A DNA stretch of 64,000 nt from Kwoniella dejecticola CBS 10117 (lineage: Eukaryota; Basidiomycota; Tremellomycetes; Tremellales; Cryptococcaceae). Position numbers and translations under genes: made by a program. Below the pieces are notes generated by a model that ran no database searches, was not told the DNA's origin, and was given only the letters and a program-made list of their open reading frames with translations. Positions within the stretch are counted from its first letter, which is position 1; each line of letters starts with the position of its first letter. Below are positions 1 through 12,513 of this stretch, in pieces. The stretch is from the NCBI RefSeq assembly GCF_000512565.2, contig NC_089302.1, positions 62,001-126,000 of the forward strand, given 5' to 3'.

Positions 1-4
1 TCCA

Positions 5-1991
5 TCAATCCATCAACCTATCTAAACTCATGATCCTCCTCCCTTCACCATCCATGACTCCCCCGTGATCTGCGCCACCTGCTTGCTGAGCACCAAAATA
101 CGATGAGGTAGACCCATCTAGGCTCAAGCCTAACGCATGTATCCTCTCCGCTTCCCGAGGGCTGATCAACGGCGATTGGGTATTGCGAGGTGTCATCCTA
201 ATGTCGTCGCCGCCTCCGTTGCCGAAGCCGTAATTCTCGTTGTCGTTATCATTATAACTGGTCTGCCTTTCGAGGTTAGTGTGCGGATGTGAATATGAGG
301 TTGTGTCGAAAGGATTTATGTTGAATGTTGGCGGTGAAGGAGGTTGAGATTTCCTATACCAATCTTCACTCTCTTCCTCCAATACCCTCAGGTCACCATC
401 ACCCAGAAACTTGATTCGTATATCGGTCAACTCGTCATATTCACCTTCATCGACGAACTTGAGACCCCTAAATGAAGCACGTCGCCATATCCCCCACCAG
501 ATTGTCTCCCCTTCCTCGCCTAGCAGACCAACGACGAGTAATGATGCGATTGTTCGCGAGATGTGTCGGACGATGGACGATTGGACGGATGTCGTGAATG
601 TGTATGAACCTACTTGCAGTAGGCGAAGAAAGGGCAGAAAGGACAGCGGATCGAGGAGGGTTGTCTATGTGAAATCAGGGTCAGATATCAGCGAACCCGT
701 TCCCGCAGGCGTTGAGTCGAGATGACCAGACTCACAAAATCCTCGAAACTCGTTGCCCGGACTTCCGTAGATTTCTTCAGCGGTCTATCGATGAAAAGCT
801 CCTTGATCCCGTCGTAGGTGGTGACGAGATGCTGCAAAAAGCCACTCTCCCAATTCTTGATGGGTCCACACAGCATCAAGCTGACCAACTGATTTCTTTC
901 GCCTATCGGCGGCTTCCTCAATGATAATTCCTTAAGAGGTGTCAAAATATCACCGGGGGCCATCTCGTCCAAGTCTGCATCTAGTACCAAGAACGATAGG
1001 TTATGGGAATGTCGGATCAGGTGTAAAATCGAGACGAAGGTTGAGGATTGACTGAATTGCCTGAAATTTGCTGGTGGTGCCGCACGTTGCCGCCAGCCGA
1101 ATGATTTCAAGCGGTGGGTCAGCGGTACATAGGTATGGATAGATTGTCTGCCAGCTGATCCTGACAAAGTTGAGAGAGTTGAGGGTGAATTTGAAAGTAA
1201 TGTAGGTGGTGTAGCATGTAAGGAAGGATGAGGGATCAAAGAAGCGAAAAGCAGAGCTAACGTCGAGTCATCTGATGCGTCGGCGAAGAAGGATACGTGG
1301 TTCAATGATGGTAATGAGTTGAACAAGGATGTGAGAAGTGATGATTCTGCCCAGCAGCTCCGAGGCTTGGTGAGTGCGTTCTCTGTGATGGATGAAGTGG
1401 TAGATATGGGTTGCTGTGATTCCATAGGAGTCAATCTCGTGCGTGTGGATGCGTCAGGGTCGGAGTCGAACATGGTCAAGTCGATGATGATGGACCTGAT
1501 ATGAAGATACTTTGCGGTTAGTAATCGACAAATAGACCTGAGAGTTGCGGAAATGCTCGTGAGAAGAACGATATTCGTGATCACTCACTTGACGTATCTA
1601 GCCCATCCCTCTCTGTTCTGTATAACCTCCTCGGCCCAATGAACACCTGATACCCTCACGCACTGAAACAGTATCCTCCTCACTTCTTTACGTATCTTAC
1701 GAGACACCATACCAAGCGATATGAGAGACGCGAGATCATCTTGACGCTCTTGATGCATGTCAACGGTCGAGAATATACCCCATGCTGCGATGTCCATTTG
1801 CATCAGCTGTGGTCCAGGTAAGCTGGTTATTGGGTTGAATGATGTCGCCAGGACTTACTCAGACGGTCTTGTTGAGTCAATTCGAGGGGATCATATATCT
1901 TCAACGCGATCAACCTGATGACTTCCCTCGGCAAATCGGTGATCGTCAGTCTGGGAGGGTTGGGGTACCCTTGCCCCGCCTCGACCAGCAT
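5..1991 (-). CDS. F-box protein
   Basis: Four exons on the minus strand (1991-1859, 1784-1589, 1537-736, 664-5) join in phase to give about 596 residues. The N-terminus (about residues 15-75) reads as an F-box: LTITDLPREVIRLIALKIYD followed, across the first intron, by helices ending in SRKIRKEVRRILF. F-box proteins bind Skp1 and present substrates to an SCF ubiquitin ligase. The rest has LRR-like leucine patterning (SILHLIRHSHNLSFLVLD) but no repeat I can delimit, so the substrate is unknown; the C-terminal 100 residues are Gly/Asn-rich and look disordered. The first intron has two possible acceptors; only the one at 1785 keeps the frame. The start was taken as the first ATG before the F-box. 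Fungal proteins of this build are often fast-evolving. The F-box call is good; everything beyond it is open. Confidence 0.72.
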
Positions 1992-2843
1992 CTCGAGTAT
2001 TCTATGGTTGATTATACAGTTGTTATACTGTTATACTGAACAATGTCCAGGTAGCTGGTATGTTGTGGTATTGGAATTGCCGTAGATTACCGGTACGAGG
2101 TTGGTTCAGTCTGAAGATGAAAAGGATGTCTAAGGGTGAGGTACATGCGCATGCTTGATGGATATTGTTGGTATGACGACGAGTGGGGTGAATTTGATGG
2201 TGATCAAAGCAAAATGTATGGTATGATCAAAGTGGGGTAAGAATCAATCAATACAAAGGAATGCTAAGTAAAAGTCATTCCACGAGTACGCCCCATTTCC
2301 ATTCCTGTCTCATTCATTCATTCATGCATTCATCATCAACGACTGTCTATCTCTACTACCACCACTCACATGATGACTAGGACAGCTGATAAAAATAAAA
2401 ACAAACCTACTCTAAATCACTGGAAACCGCAATTACCGAACATGACGGAATCAACATGATAACGGAGAGTGCAAGCTACGGTGAGGACACGTGGCTGTAT
2501 AAGCGAGAATAAGAGATCTACTGGAAAATTGAAACGGCATGATCTCTACTCCGATTGGTGGGTAGACAATGACAACGTAAGAAGTTACGTTATGTGTGTT
2601 TGGGAAGGAACCGATACGGGACTACGTCGGAACTTCCGATGCGGACATTGAAAAATACTGTCACCGCAACGAGTGCAGGCCTTGTTTTGGGAATTCAGTG
2701 TTGAGTGACACTACACCACACCTAGCTGCATTCGAAGAACCACCCACTGTGGACGACGGACTGACGCCACATATTCTCAATAGCAAATCAATAAGGATGG
2801 CTTCACATGTCACACATTAAGTCCTGTGAGCGTCGAAATCTGG
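1992..2843. other. intergenic, upstream of F-box gene
   Basis: This stretch holds the promoter and 5' leader of the F-box gene and the 3' flank of the next minus-strand gene. It contains a short ATTC-type run (about 2311-2334). I see no coding exon. Confidence 0.5.
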
Positions 2844-4552
2844 CTACTCGTCAGTAAACTTGGTAGCTGAAGCTTTGTGAGTCGGCGTCTGACTCCCCGC
2901 TTGATCGTCACTAGTCAGGGGTTCAGCATGGCTACTATCACCACCGGTACTGGTTGGTGCAGAGCTGAGAATTGTCCTTGCGATGTCTGGCGCTGTAGCG
3001 ACAGCCGCAGTGCTCTGCGCCCAACTTTCGACGTTCAAACGAGATCGTTCAATGGGAGTGCCTGCTCCTGGGACGCTTGAGCTGGTCGTACCCGTCCCAT
3101 CGCTGGTCATTGTACCTCTTCGTGTGGCTCTCGAACTGGGCCTATTCTTATGAAGTGTAGACAGCGTACTGATGATATTATCCAACCTGCTGATATACTC
3201 AGGTGCGATGGGTCCATCAGTGATCCGGTCTTGCTTTGAATACTCGTTCTTCGGGTCGGTCTCAGTATGCTTGAAATTGAGGGTTTTCCAGCCTATTCCC
3301 GATTTGTCGGGAGGAGCAACCCCGGCTCGAAGTGATTCTTGACACATATCCTTCATCTCGGAAACCAGGTCCTCGAATTCTTCTTTTCGGGTCATCTTGA
3401 TTTTACCTGAATGATTCGCTGTGCTGAGACCGTCCCCCACCCTTAGAGTCCAGGTAAGACTTGCTTTACTGCGAGTTTTGTTAGCCGTGACATCTCCGCC
3501 GGAACTGTGGGCCTGACTCCTGGCGGAACTGCGCTCGGAGGTAGTCCTGGGATAAGGCGTGAACCGATCGTCTAGCATGGTGATCAGTATGACATCCAGC
3601 TTACTTTGTATTTAGAAGCTTGTGGGAGCACGAGAGCATGTCTGATGAGACGAATATGGAGCGCAAACTCAATACCCACCTCGCGCAGAGAAGCCATGCG
3701 GGAGGCCCGTCGAAGCGCCGTAGCCAGTATGAAACTCAAAGCTGGCGTTTTGGATCGGCGAATGGGGGATGAATGGCGCTGATATGTATATCAGGCGATC
3801 AGTGTTTCCTTTGCGGGTCTGTGTATATGACTGAAGCAGAAACCTTGTCCTCACAGGCGGAGGGCAAGAACCCTACGCCCGAAGTGCCCAGGGGTACGTG
3901 ATACCCCAGTCCTTGCTGGCCCTCGAACACGCCATAGGGCTGACCGGTATAAGAGGGCAGTAGCATCTGACTGCCGTGAGCGTGAGGCATGGAATTGAAG
4001 CGGAAGCTTCGAGGGTGCATTGAGCCTGCGTCTATGAAGCATGAGTAGGGCAATCAGCCCCATCATGAAGGGGTCATTGGCGATGGTAGAGCAGTGATGT
4101 GAATCAGGCGTATTCACGCACATGCCTGGTGTCCGGAAAGCCCAGTAGCGAACGGCGCAGTGGGGTAGAAAGCCTGCTGAGCCCTACTGTGACCGTTAGG
4201 ATCCAGCTGATCGGTCATTGCTCTCATCCTTGCAGTTGCAGCGGAAGCAGAATCAGAAGCACTGGCAGAAGTAGCTGATTATGGAAATCTCTGAGCGTAG
4301 TTTGAATACAGCGAAGCGACGGGTGGTCATATCAACGAGTCGCACAATCAACGGACGAGACAATGGGGAAGAAAATGTTCTGACTGCATTTAAGGCCGAC
4401 CGAGACTCACTTGATGGATCTGCGAATGCGGCGCCATGGGCGTAGGAACTTTGAGAGCCTAGATCAGTGAGAGGTGCAACAGTGCGCGGGATGCTGTATT
4501 CTATATCATCGTCCAATGCGAACGAGGAAGGTCTTTTATTCCCTTTCGGCAT
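2844..4552 (-). CDS. hypothetical protein, five exons
   Basis: I do not recognise this protein. Exons 4552-4411, 4274-4122, 4025-3844, 3778-3680 and 3599-2844 join in phase to about 443 residues. The N-terminal third is low in complexity (Ser/Ala, then Pro/Gly/Tyr-rich). The last exon carries the most structured-looking part, with an acidic helix (RKEEFEDLVSEMKDMCQES) and a second helix (SRLDNIISTLSTLHKN), followed by a Ser/Thr-rich tail. No catalytic motif, signal peptide or membrane segment is visible. Exon 4 is open in two frames (one Arg/Leu-rich, one Pro/Tyr-rich); I chose the frame that keeps both neighbouring junctions in phase 0. It is divergently placed from POT1. A nuclear adaptor or regulator is possible, but this is a guess. 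Confidence 0.5.
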
Positions 4553-5081
4553 GAAAGTCGATCAAGAGATGCTGTTCTGAGTAAGGAAGTGATACGAAGA
4601 ATTGTTGGGATACAAGGAGGGACAGAGATACAAACATGCAGATATGTGTCTGATAGAATGCTAGCCATGATATATATCTGGACGAATTTTTGAATCATGA
4701 CTCGATCTGTCAGTGTAGCGACTGGAAGGTCATTTATAGCTACAGCTGAGATCTAATCGATGAAAGGTGGTTCTTCGGGTACTGCTTCGAGATGTTAAAG
4801 GAGACCGTCCACTCTCCTGTACATCCTGCTTGGATACTACCTATTGCTACAAGCAGTCTAAGGCTCTTATAACATCGGAGCGATGCATATGCAAAGTGAT
4901 ACGAACAGAGAAGACTTACGGAAGGTTCTGTATTTTGCCACTTGGTGATTTTGCAGACACACGTCATAATCATGTGTAATGTTTTCGAAATCAAAGTCAA
5001 GTCGCGTCAACCAGAATCCACCATATACAGTATTCATCATCGACCTCATCCTCATTATCCATCTGCATCATCCTCCTCGTA
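4553..5081. promoter_or_regulatory. divergent promoter region
   Basis: The 529 bases between the start codons of the unknown minus-strand gene and POT1 must hold both promoters and leaders. I see no further gene and no motif I can name. Confidence 0.45.
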
Positions 5082-8000
5082 ATGGAGAGAGCAGGTACTA
5101 TGACTCGAATCAAGCGAAAAAGACCTTGTCCCTCCACCTCGACCCCGTTCACTTCGACACCGTCCAAAATCATGCAGCTCAACTACAACCACTTGATCCC
5201 CGGTACGATCCTCCCTCCGACTTTCCTCCAAGGTAAGATATGTATCGTCTGGGGCGATAAGACCAGACGACGATCACGTTCTCCAACTGAGTCTAATTCA
5301 AATTCAAATTCAATCTCGCCAAATCCAACAACTGCTTCAAAAATCGAGAATGCAAATGCAAATGGAAATGGAAATGAAGTCGTCGCTTCACCTTTACCTC
5401 GAATAGGATTTACGATCATCCAGAAATACCGAATCCCGAAAGGTTATCAGCCCAACGATTACGTCTTACCCACAGAAACGGATACCACGGAAACGTGCGA
5501 GATCACTATCCGGATATATCATTCTCAACTAAACACCAACTCCACCCAACGAGATGCAGATACTGTAGAAAGAGTGACGAAGTCGAGTGATGAGGCGTAT
5601 ACCTGGTTAAGGAGTATAGCGGGTAAAGAAGTAAGCATAGAGACGACTGGGCTGGAGGTGGTCAAGAAGGTTAAAGAGGAAGGAAAGAATGTATGGGATG
5701 TCGTGCTTCAGAGTATAGGTCAAAGGGAGTTGCAGCTGAACAACGTCAGTGCGAATGGGAATGGGAATGGGAATGAGGTGGGGAAACAGAGTAAAATGTT
5801 GATGCCTGGTACGTATCTCCTTCTCATGCTTGATAGTATCTGTCTCTTGCTACATCGCTCCGGCGATATTCCTTCTTGACTAATTCTTGTATGAGGGTGA
5901 TCACTAGATTTTGCAAGCCCATCACAAGCGCCAGATTGGTATTCTAGCTCCGCACCGACCGTCTCTTCTCCACCACAACCACACCCTCCATCTCAACCTC
6001 CTACTACCTCCCCTCCCACTTCTTCACTGCCTACTACGAACATCGCTCCTTCTACATCAGCAAATACATCTAAAAAAGGAGACGTTACCAAGTTGCGTCC
6101 TATCACATCGTTCCATCCACCCGATCTCACAAAGCTACCTTCCAGAGTCTTCAGCACGTTCGTCAACACCTTCAATCCCTCTCGACCCAACAAGCGATCA
6201 TCTGAGGTCTTGGAGAAAGATCACGGACCGGTCAAGAGAAGTGAACTGAAAGACGGGAAGGAGATATCGCGTCCGACGGTCGAACAGGCAGGCGTACCCG
6301 TATCTGAGACGGATAAAGATCAACATACGGGGAAAGGGAAGGTGTCCGACAGAACTCCTAGAACTGTAGTGCAGCTTGGACCACCTGGATTCCAAGCCTT
6401 GGTCAGTGGCGTGTCCAACCAACCTGCAGAAGCAGCTCTAGAGACGTCTATACCAATCGATTCGATAGAAATCGATGATCCCCTTCGTTCCGACGTCATT
6501 GTCCAGCCGCAGCTGACCGATCAATCCGACCCACCCTTGACAACAGACCACAATCAGTCACATCAACTGACTCAGCCTGCAGTTCAAGCCCGACAAGAAT
6601 TAGAGCACAGCATAATTCCCCTAGAAGTTCAACAGATTCAGACGCCGTCGAAACAGATGATGCCTCTCTCTTTTCCTCGCGCTCAGCAGACACGGACACC
6701 CCACGCCGCCTCTAGTCCTTATCTTTCCTCTACCAGAAGGCAATCTCTTCCGCCGACTTCGCAATCCAGTCCGGTTTTCGCTTCGCGGACTGAGAGGGAA
6801 CAACTTGCCAATGCGCGTAAGCAAGCTGAAGAGAGACGGAGAGGGGAAATCTCATCTGCCCAAGCGGAAAGTTCGAGAGCTGCTCAACTGAGAGCCGAAG
6901 CGACCAGAAAGCTTGAAAGGCCTTTGCATGCCAATGTGAGTCTGGTCATCCAAGTGAAAGTGTAGGATTCACGTTTATGTGCGTTGCTTTGTGTAGGGGT
7001 TGGAATATACGCCTCTGAACAGTCTAGGAGTGCAACGCATCACCAATATTATGGGAGTCGTAGTGAAGATCACGCATGTTTCGAAACCCAGTAAGTCAAT
7101 CTGCATCCTCTGGCTGGTCATGAATCGCTTCAAGGAGCAGATTAGCGCTGACTGAGGGATATTGAAGAGGATTATATGATGTCTGTGGTGATATGCGATC
7201 CGACCCGTCATGCCAATGGCGACCCAGCAAACAACGAAGAACTAGTGGTATCCATCTTCCGACCGACCGAGGCTGAACTACCTCTGACCCTTTCGCCTGG
7301 GGATGTCACCTTATTCCGAGGAGTCAGGATCACGTTGTACAACAATAAAACCAAGGCTCAAGCTTTTTCTCAATCGAATAACGCATGGGTCATCCTCAAG
7401 AATGGCAGAGATATCAAATTACCAAATCGCCCAGAAGACTTATCTCCGCCGCTCACGAAAGCTGAAGTTGACAGGATGGTCGAGCTGTATAATTGGTCTC
7501 AAGGCGAAAACGTCGACGTCAACGGCAACGTCGGACACACCGAACATAATGTATTTGGATTCAGTCCTGCAGCTGGCCATGCTTCACTCTCGAGGAACTC
7601 GTCGCTTGGTGTGGCAAGAGAAGAGAAGTTGTTGGGTGATATCGAACCCAGTCAATTCTTCAATGCTATTTTCAAGGTGAGTCAAGCGGGTTCTTCTTTC
7701 ATGCTAAATCAAATTTTGAAGATGGAAGATCTGACGCGATACTACTGGTATGTCCAGATCATGCATGTGAATCACAATCGACATCGTAAGCCAGATCTAG
7801 AGCTATATATCACGGACGGAACGATCTCGACAAATTACGAACCGAGGAATTTCCATAATATCGAAATTTCCGGTGTACCCAGATCAGCCATCTTCTCTTT
7901 AGCGGTCCACGATGCCCCACCGACGAATGAATTACCGTATTTCGGCGTCGGGAATGTCCTGAAGCTGAATAATGTGCGGAGTAAATTGTACAAGGGAGAA

Positions 8001-9186
8001 ATGGAGTTGAGCTGGTCAGAATTACCTACTTCGGATCAAGCTAGACAAGGGTGGACTAGGAGGAGGATGAATCCGATCAGAGAGGAGGATGAGAGGGCGA
8101 AATTGATTGAAAGGTGGGTGTGGGTCTTCTCACCTCAGCTGGCTGTGATCAGATCATCCTCTCAGTGGTCGGCTGTGAAGAGTGTGGCTAATTTGTCTTT
8201 GTCTATGGCCTTGCAACACAGACGCCTGAGAGCGCTGAAACGAGGTGAAGTGTATGAAGAGCCGGATCAATCTCGAACGATAGCGGGAATTTCAACACCG
8301 CAATACCAACACAATCGCAATCTTATTCACGATCACAATCATCCGCCTATAGATCCCTTCCTGCCAACGACGAGTTCACCAATTACAGCCAGATCATATC
8401 CTGATAATAATGCTCCGCAGATGCAGAAACAAGAGCCGCGCTTGGCGACGCACATCAAGACGGTCCATACAGATCCCACTGAACATCCCATATCCACAAT
8501 CAAGGACGTTATCACAAGCTCAACGATACCGAACAAATACCGAATAATAGCCAGAGTGAAGTCGATCCATTCGAGGAACTTGGAGAATAACGATACCCTC
8601 GTTCAGACGTATTGCAAGCATTGTAAGAACGCTTTCAAGGGCTCATGGTGTGGGAGTTGTAATGATTCGGAAGGAGAGGATGCCGAGTACAGGTATAGGT
8701 TTGTATGTACCTTAGAAGATCAAAATGATGGGGAAGATGAGTTGGCTTGTCTGGTGGGGGACGATGAAGCTGTGAGTCTGAATTTGCTTGCAAATGAGGA
8801 AGCAAAGAGGCAGGCGCAAGGGGGACTAGTGATTGAGTATGACATGACATGGGGCGTAATGATCGCTGAGCTAGAGCTGTTGTTCTGTGCCGCAGCTCGA
8901 ATTCTTACCTCCTTTACCCCCCTACTCGACGTCTACGAACCCGAACGACCTCCGCAAAGCCGAGATCAGACGCAAAGAACTCTCGGGACAAGTGTACAAC
9001 ATCTTACAAGGAGCCAAGATGGATGGGGTCCGAACGAAACCGTTCATCGATATGAGTTTGGAAGTTTATCATATCCTCAAGCCTAGACCGACCAATGCCG
9101 GGAATGGGGATGGCGAGTTAGGTGGGGAAGGAGAGAAAATCGTGGTAGCTCGGATGTTCGGTATGACTTCTTCGACTATCGCTTAA
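5082..9186 (+). CDS. POT1: POT1-type telomeric single-strand DNA-binding protein, enlarged
   Basis: Pot1 binds the telomeric G-strand overhang and protects chromosome ends as part of shelterin. Seven exons (5082-5808, 5908-6935, 6997-7090, 7168-7676, 7722-8117, 8166-8828, 8896-9186) give about 1235 residues, roughly twice human or fission-yeast Pot1. The Pot1 core begins near residue 586 with EYTPLNSLGVQRITNIMGVV, the OB1 signature, then DYMMSVVICD. OB2 follows near residue 790 (RYYWYVQIMHV, LELYITDGT). The C-terminal OB3 near 1030-1230 carries a zinc-type CKHC-x8-CGSC knuckle. Ahead of the core are about 230 residues with OB-like strand order (GKICIVWG, RIGFTIIQKY, CEITIRIYHS) and a Pro/Ser linker of about 350 residues. 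The OB2-OB3 junction has alternative splice choices (8118-8165 and 8829-8895), and the methionine at 5172 is an alternative start. The Pot1 identity is firm; the single-gene N-terminal fusion needs transcript support. Confidence 0.82.
5753..5774 (+). repeat. GAATGG hexanucleotide repeat in POT1
   Basis: This in-frame six-base tandem repeat encodes alternating Asn-Gly near the end of POT1 exon 1. A related Asn-Ser run lies at 5294-5313. Confidence 0.7.
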
Positions 9187-10920
9187 GGTCTTCAGCCCCA
9201 ACCGATTCTGAAAGCATGATGATGAGATGATGGTGGGGTCGGCATGACAGTTCAAGGGGTGTAGGCAATTCGTCATGAATCTATGTAGAGATATTGTGGA
9301 TTCGGACGTTCGGCTGGACGAAAGTGGGGTAATTTGGTCTCGTATACTCACTTTCACACCGAGTGCGGGGGTTTTCCGATCCGATTCGGGCTTTGTTCTC
9401 GAGCCTGCGGTCCGCGGTCTGCGGTCTAAATGAGTATCTGCATTCGGGTGCGGTGTCATCCATGTACCGTATGCGAATGACGAGTCACCATATGCATGTT
9501 CCAAACGCCTATATGTTCGCGTTCATACGCGATATGCGATATGCGAAGTGCGGCGAGTAAAGGTGGGGGAACGTGTATTTCCCCGCGGCCTGATTATCAT
9601 AAGAATGTGAGCCGCACTTAATTTCGCTGTTCCGGTCGCCTGGATGTCGCCTAACTGAGATTGCGATTGTGTGGAGCTCATTTTGTATACCCTATAACCG
9701 GTTCCGACCTTTGGAGGTGATTTGTTGGTGGAGTTGCGAAGCTGTTGCTGATGCTGATGCTGTCGAGGTCGATTTTGAAATCGATCCTACTGCTGCAGGA
9801 GATATGGTACAGACTGTATCAGACTATCTTGGAGCGACTGACTGGATGACCCCATGCATTGCTTAGCTACATAATATATACATGTATACGCGTGTATCTG
9901 TCCTAGATCTCTTCAAGTAATCCAGTGGCTTCACTTCCAAGCAAGAAATAGAGAGATCTGATCTGATCGGTTGTGTTCCCGAAATACTGATGATGCCCCG
10001 CTATCCCCTATTGAGCTATAGCTATTCGTGTTTACGGCAAGGTTATCTCCTCACCTCATTACCCTTATTACCGGTTTATCATCACTCATTCGTTCACCCC
10101 GGTTATCAACTGAATCACCCGTCGCCTAATTTACCCCGCATTACGATACTTTGTATTAAGGCTACGAGTGGAACTCTTCTTTTGTATTTATGCATCACTA
10201 ATAAAATGCAATGAGGGTGAGATAGCCGGTAAATGGCGAGTGTGATGGATTGGGGATATTGGGGATATCGGGTATGATTTCAACCTTGACCCTGAATCTA
10301 CTATCATCATCAAATCAACATTATTTCGAAATCCTACTACACCACTACACCGCAGATCTTGCACCATGCACCTACTACCTGCACCAACGCACCAACTGCT
10401 TTCATGCATCCCAGGGGCATGGTGAGGGCGATAATGAATATGCATTACATGTAACCTCGCAGGATTTGCATTCCTCTTTCGCATCTCATCTGAGCAAATC
10501 ACTAAAACACAGCAGATCTGAAATAGGAATACGAATAGGAAGGATCCACTTACTCGCACACTGTCACATCTTATACCTTTTAGGTTGTAGCTCATAGCTC
10601 AATAACTAGACCCAAGAGCAGATCAACCGGTGAGTTTGCGTAACTACTACCACTACTACCACTATCTACCACTCCCAATTGACAACAAGAGGCGACATAC
10701 AGAGCAAGAGCTCATTGTGATTTTACCCAACCCCACTCTAGGTCTCTCCATCCGCCGAATACAGAATCCCGTCCCCTGACGACCGACTACTGGACCACTT
10801 TGTCTCGTAACCTTTCATCCCATTCCAATTGCCATCACAACTCCGCCAACAGGATCATCCATTCACCGAAGAATCATCGGCAGCAGGGCGGTCAATCATA
10901 AGTAAAAGATACTCGTAAAA
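9187..10920. other. long intergenic region upstream of orphan gene
   Basis: This 1.7-kb stretch separates POT1 from the next plus-strand gene. It contains short direct repeats (GCGGTCT-like around 9411-9428; GCGATAT-like around 9528-9545; GGGGATATT at about 10252-10268). Only short, unpatterned ORFs are present. It probably holds the POT1 3' end and a long promoter and leader for the gene at 10921. Confidence 0.45.
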
Positions 10921-12513
10921 ATGCCCTCGACATCCCTTCCTAGACCGAGATCATCCCCTTCCTTACCCATACCCTCACCCATCCAACACCAACACCTCCA
11001 ACCTCAACCACGATCGAAACGAGAACACTTCCCATCAACAATGACCTCTATGATCCCAACTTCGACTTCACCAACGATGCAACAACAACACTCCACCACG
11101 CATCCTCTGATGGTCGCCCTCGCCGGATGGCCTGAACCGATATACGTCTCTTCCAATCATCAGGACCGAAGGAACTCTCTCGGCTCGGGTGCGGGTATGT
11201 CGAACAGTAATGGTCTTATGGGATTCGAGCCTCTCTCTTCAGGACAAGTGTACGACGGCGTACCTTTCCCTACTCCTTCCACTGCTACTGCACCAGCGGT
11301 CGCGGCTGCATCTGCGTCTGCATCTCATATAAGCAAAAAGATCAAGTCGAGACCTGCTACTCCGCCAACGATGAAATTCGAGGAGAACAAGGTCATGCTT
11401 TCTAAAGTCGAATCAGTCGACACATCATCATCCATTGCACCTGAATTGATGGATTCAGAGTCGGTTAACAAGGTCGAAATCAAATCACCAATCTCACCTT
11501 CGTCATCGTCATCAACATCAACATCAACAACGATGGCATCACTGTCACCTACCACGTCCTTATATGATGACAAAGATACATTGACAGACAAGACCCCCTT
11601 GTCGATCCGAAACAAGCTCAAAGCTCGAGCAGAAGCTGCAGCCCAATCCAAAACCAAATCCAAACCCAAGTCTAATCCTGTGCCCAACGTCGTGCCTAAA
11701 CCGATCTCCGCTCCGAACTTATCGATCTTCGCTCCTGTCTGCCCACACTTGACTGACCCTTCTTTGGGTCCTTGTCCATTCAAATCTCATCCCCACGACG
11801 TCCGAAATATGTTCCCGCCCACATCCCACTTATCCTCCGCCCCGGACGGTACGGCCCCAGCCTCGAGATTATCTCCACCTGCCCTTGCGTCAAACACTTC
11901 TTTATCGCCCGAACAGAGAAACGCTTCGTTGAGCCTTTCACTCTCACCTACGAGCGAGTTGGAAAGCCACAATGCGTTCAATCTCTCTTCGCCTGAATAC
12001 GAATATGGGTATGAGAAACAGTTGATACTCGAAGAAAAAGTTGGATTGGGCGAAAGGAAGAATCCAGAAGGATTGACCAATTATTTCCCTGTACCGGGAG
12101 TAGGAGCACCTAAACCTCGTCCACTGTCTAAAGCTGGCCCACACCACAGCGCCAATGCGAGAGCTTCAGGCTCAGGTTCAAGTTCAAGTTCGAAAAGAAA
12201 GATTTCATCGCCAGTCGATAACGGTGATGGTGATGGATTCGACCCCTCGTCAAGTATATTACACAAAGGAAGATCATTACCTGTTGTACCTGTTCCCGAA
12301 TGGGATACTTCGCCAAGATCCAATACCAGTAGTAGCGGCTCCACTGGAAGCACCGGTAAAGGGAAAGGAAAACAAAGTGATCTAGATATTGCACCGATGG
12401 ATGTTGATGGTGATGGCGATGGTGATGTTGATTTGAACGAAGAAGATTATTTGAATTCGTCCCCGATTTTGGGTCAAGACCAGACTAGAGTGATGATGAA
12501 GACCGAGGTGTAA
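10921..12513 (+). CDS. hypothetical low-complexity protein
   Basis: One uninterrupted ORF of 530 residues, unusual here because most neighbours are split. I do not recognise a family. Composition is Ser/Pro/Thr-rich with basic clusters (SKKIKSR, SSKRKISS) that could act in nuclear import, and an acidic C-terminus. The only motif-like element is CPHLTDPSLGPCPFKSHPH at residues 274-292, with Cys274, His276, Cys285, His290 and His292 spaced so that metal binding is possible. No membrane segment or signal peptide is seen. The start is the first ATG of the ORF; an internal methionine at residue 41 could also serve. A regulatory or scaffold role would fit, but nothing in the sequence shows it. Confidence 0.6.
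   Translation: MPSTSLPRPRSSPSLPIPSPIQHQHLQPQPRSKREHFPSTMTSMIPTSTSPTMQQQHSTTHPLMVALAGWPEPIYVSSNHQDRRNSLGSGAGMSNSNGLMGFEPLSSGQVYDGVPFPTPSTATAPAVAAASASASHISKKIKSRPATPPTMKFEENKVMLSKVESVDTSSSIAPELMDSESVNKVEIKSPISPSSSSSTSTSTTMASLSPTTSLYDDKDTLTDKTPLSIRNKLKARAEAAAQSKTKSKPKSNPVPNVVPKPISAPNLSIFAPVCPHLTDPSLGPCPFKSHPHDVRNMFPPTSHLSSAPDGTAPASRLSPPALASNTSLSPEQRNASLSLSLSPTSELESHNAFNLSSPEYEYGYEKQLILEEKVGLGERKNPEGLTNYFPVPGVGAPKPRPLSKAGPHHSANARASGSGSSSSSKRKISSPVDNGDGDGFDPSSSILHKGRSLPVVPVPEWDTSPRSNTSSSGSTGSTGKGKGKQSDLDIAPMDVDGDGDGDVDLNEEDYLNSSPILGQDQTRVMMKTEV

Noticed and set aside
11325..11783. 152-codon minus-strand ORF opposite the 530-residue orphan
   Set aside because: Mirror of Ser/Asp-rich coding sequence; the plus-strand frame is longer and uninterrupted.
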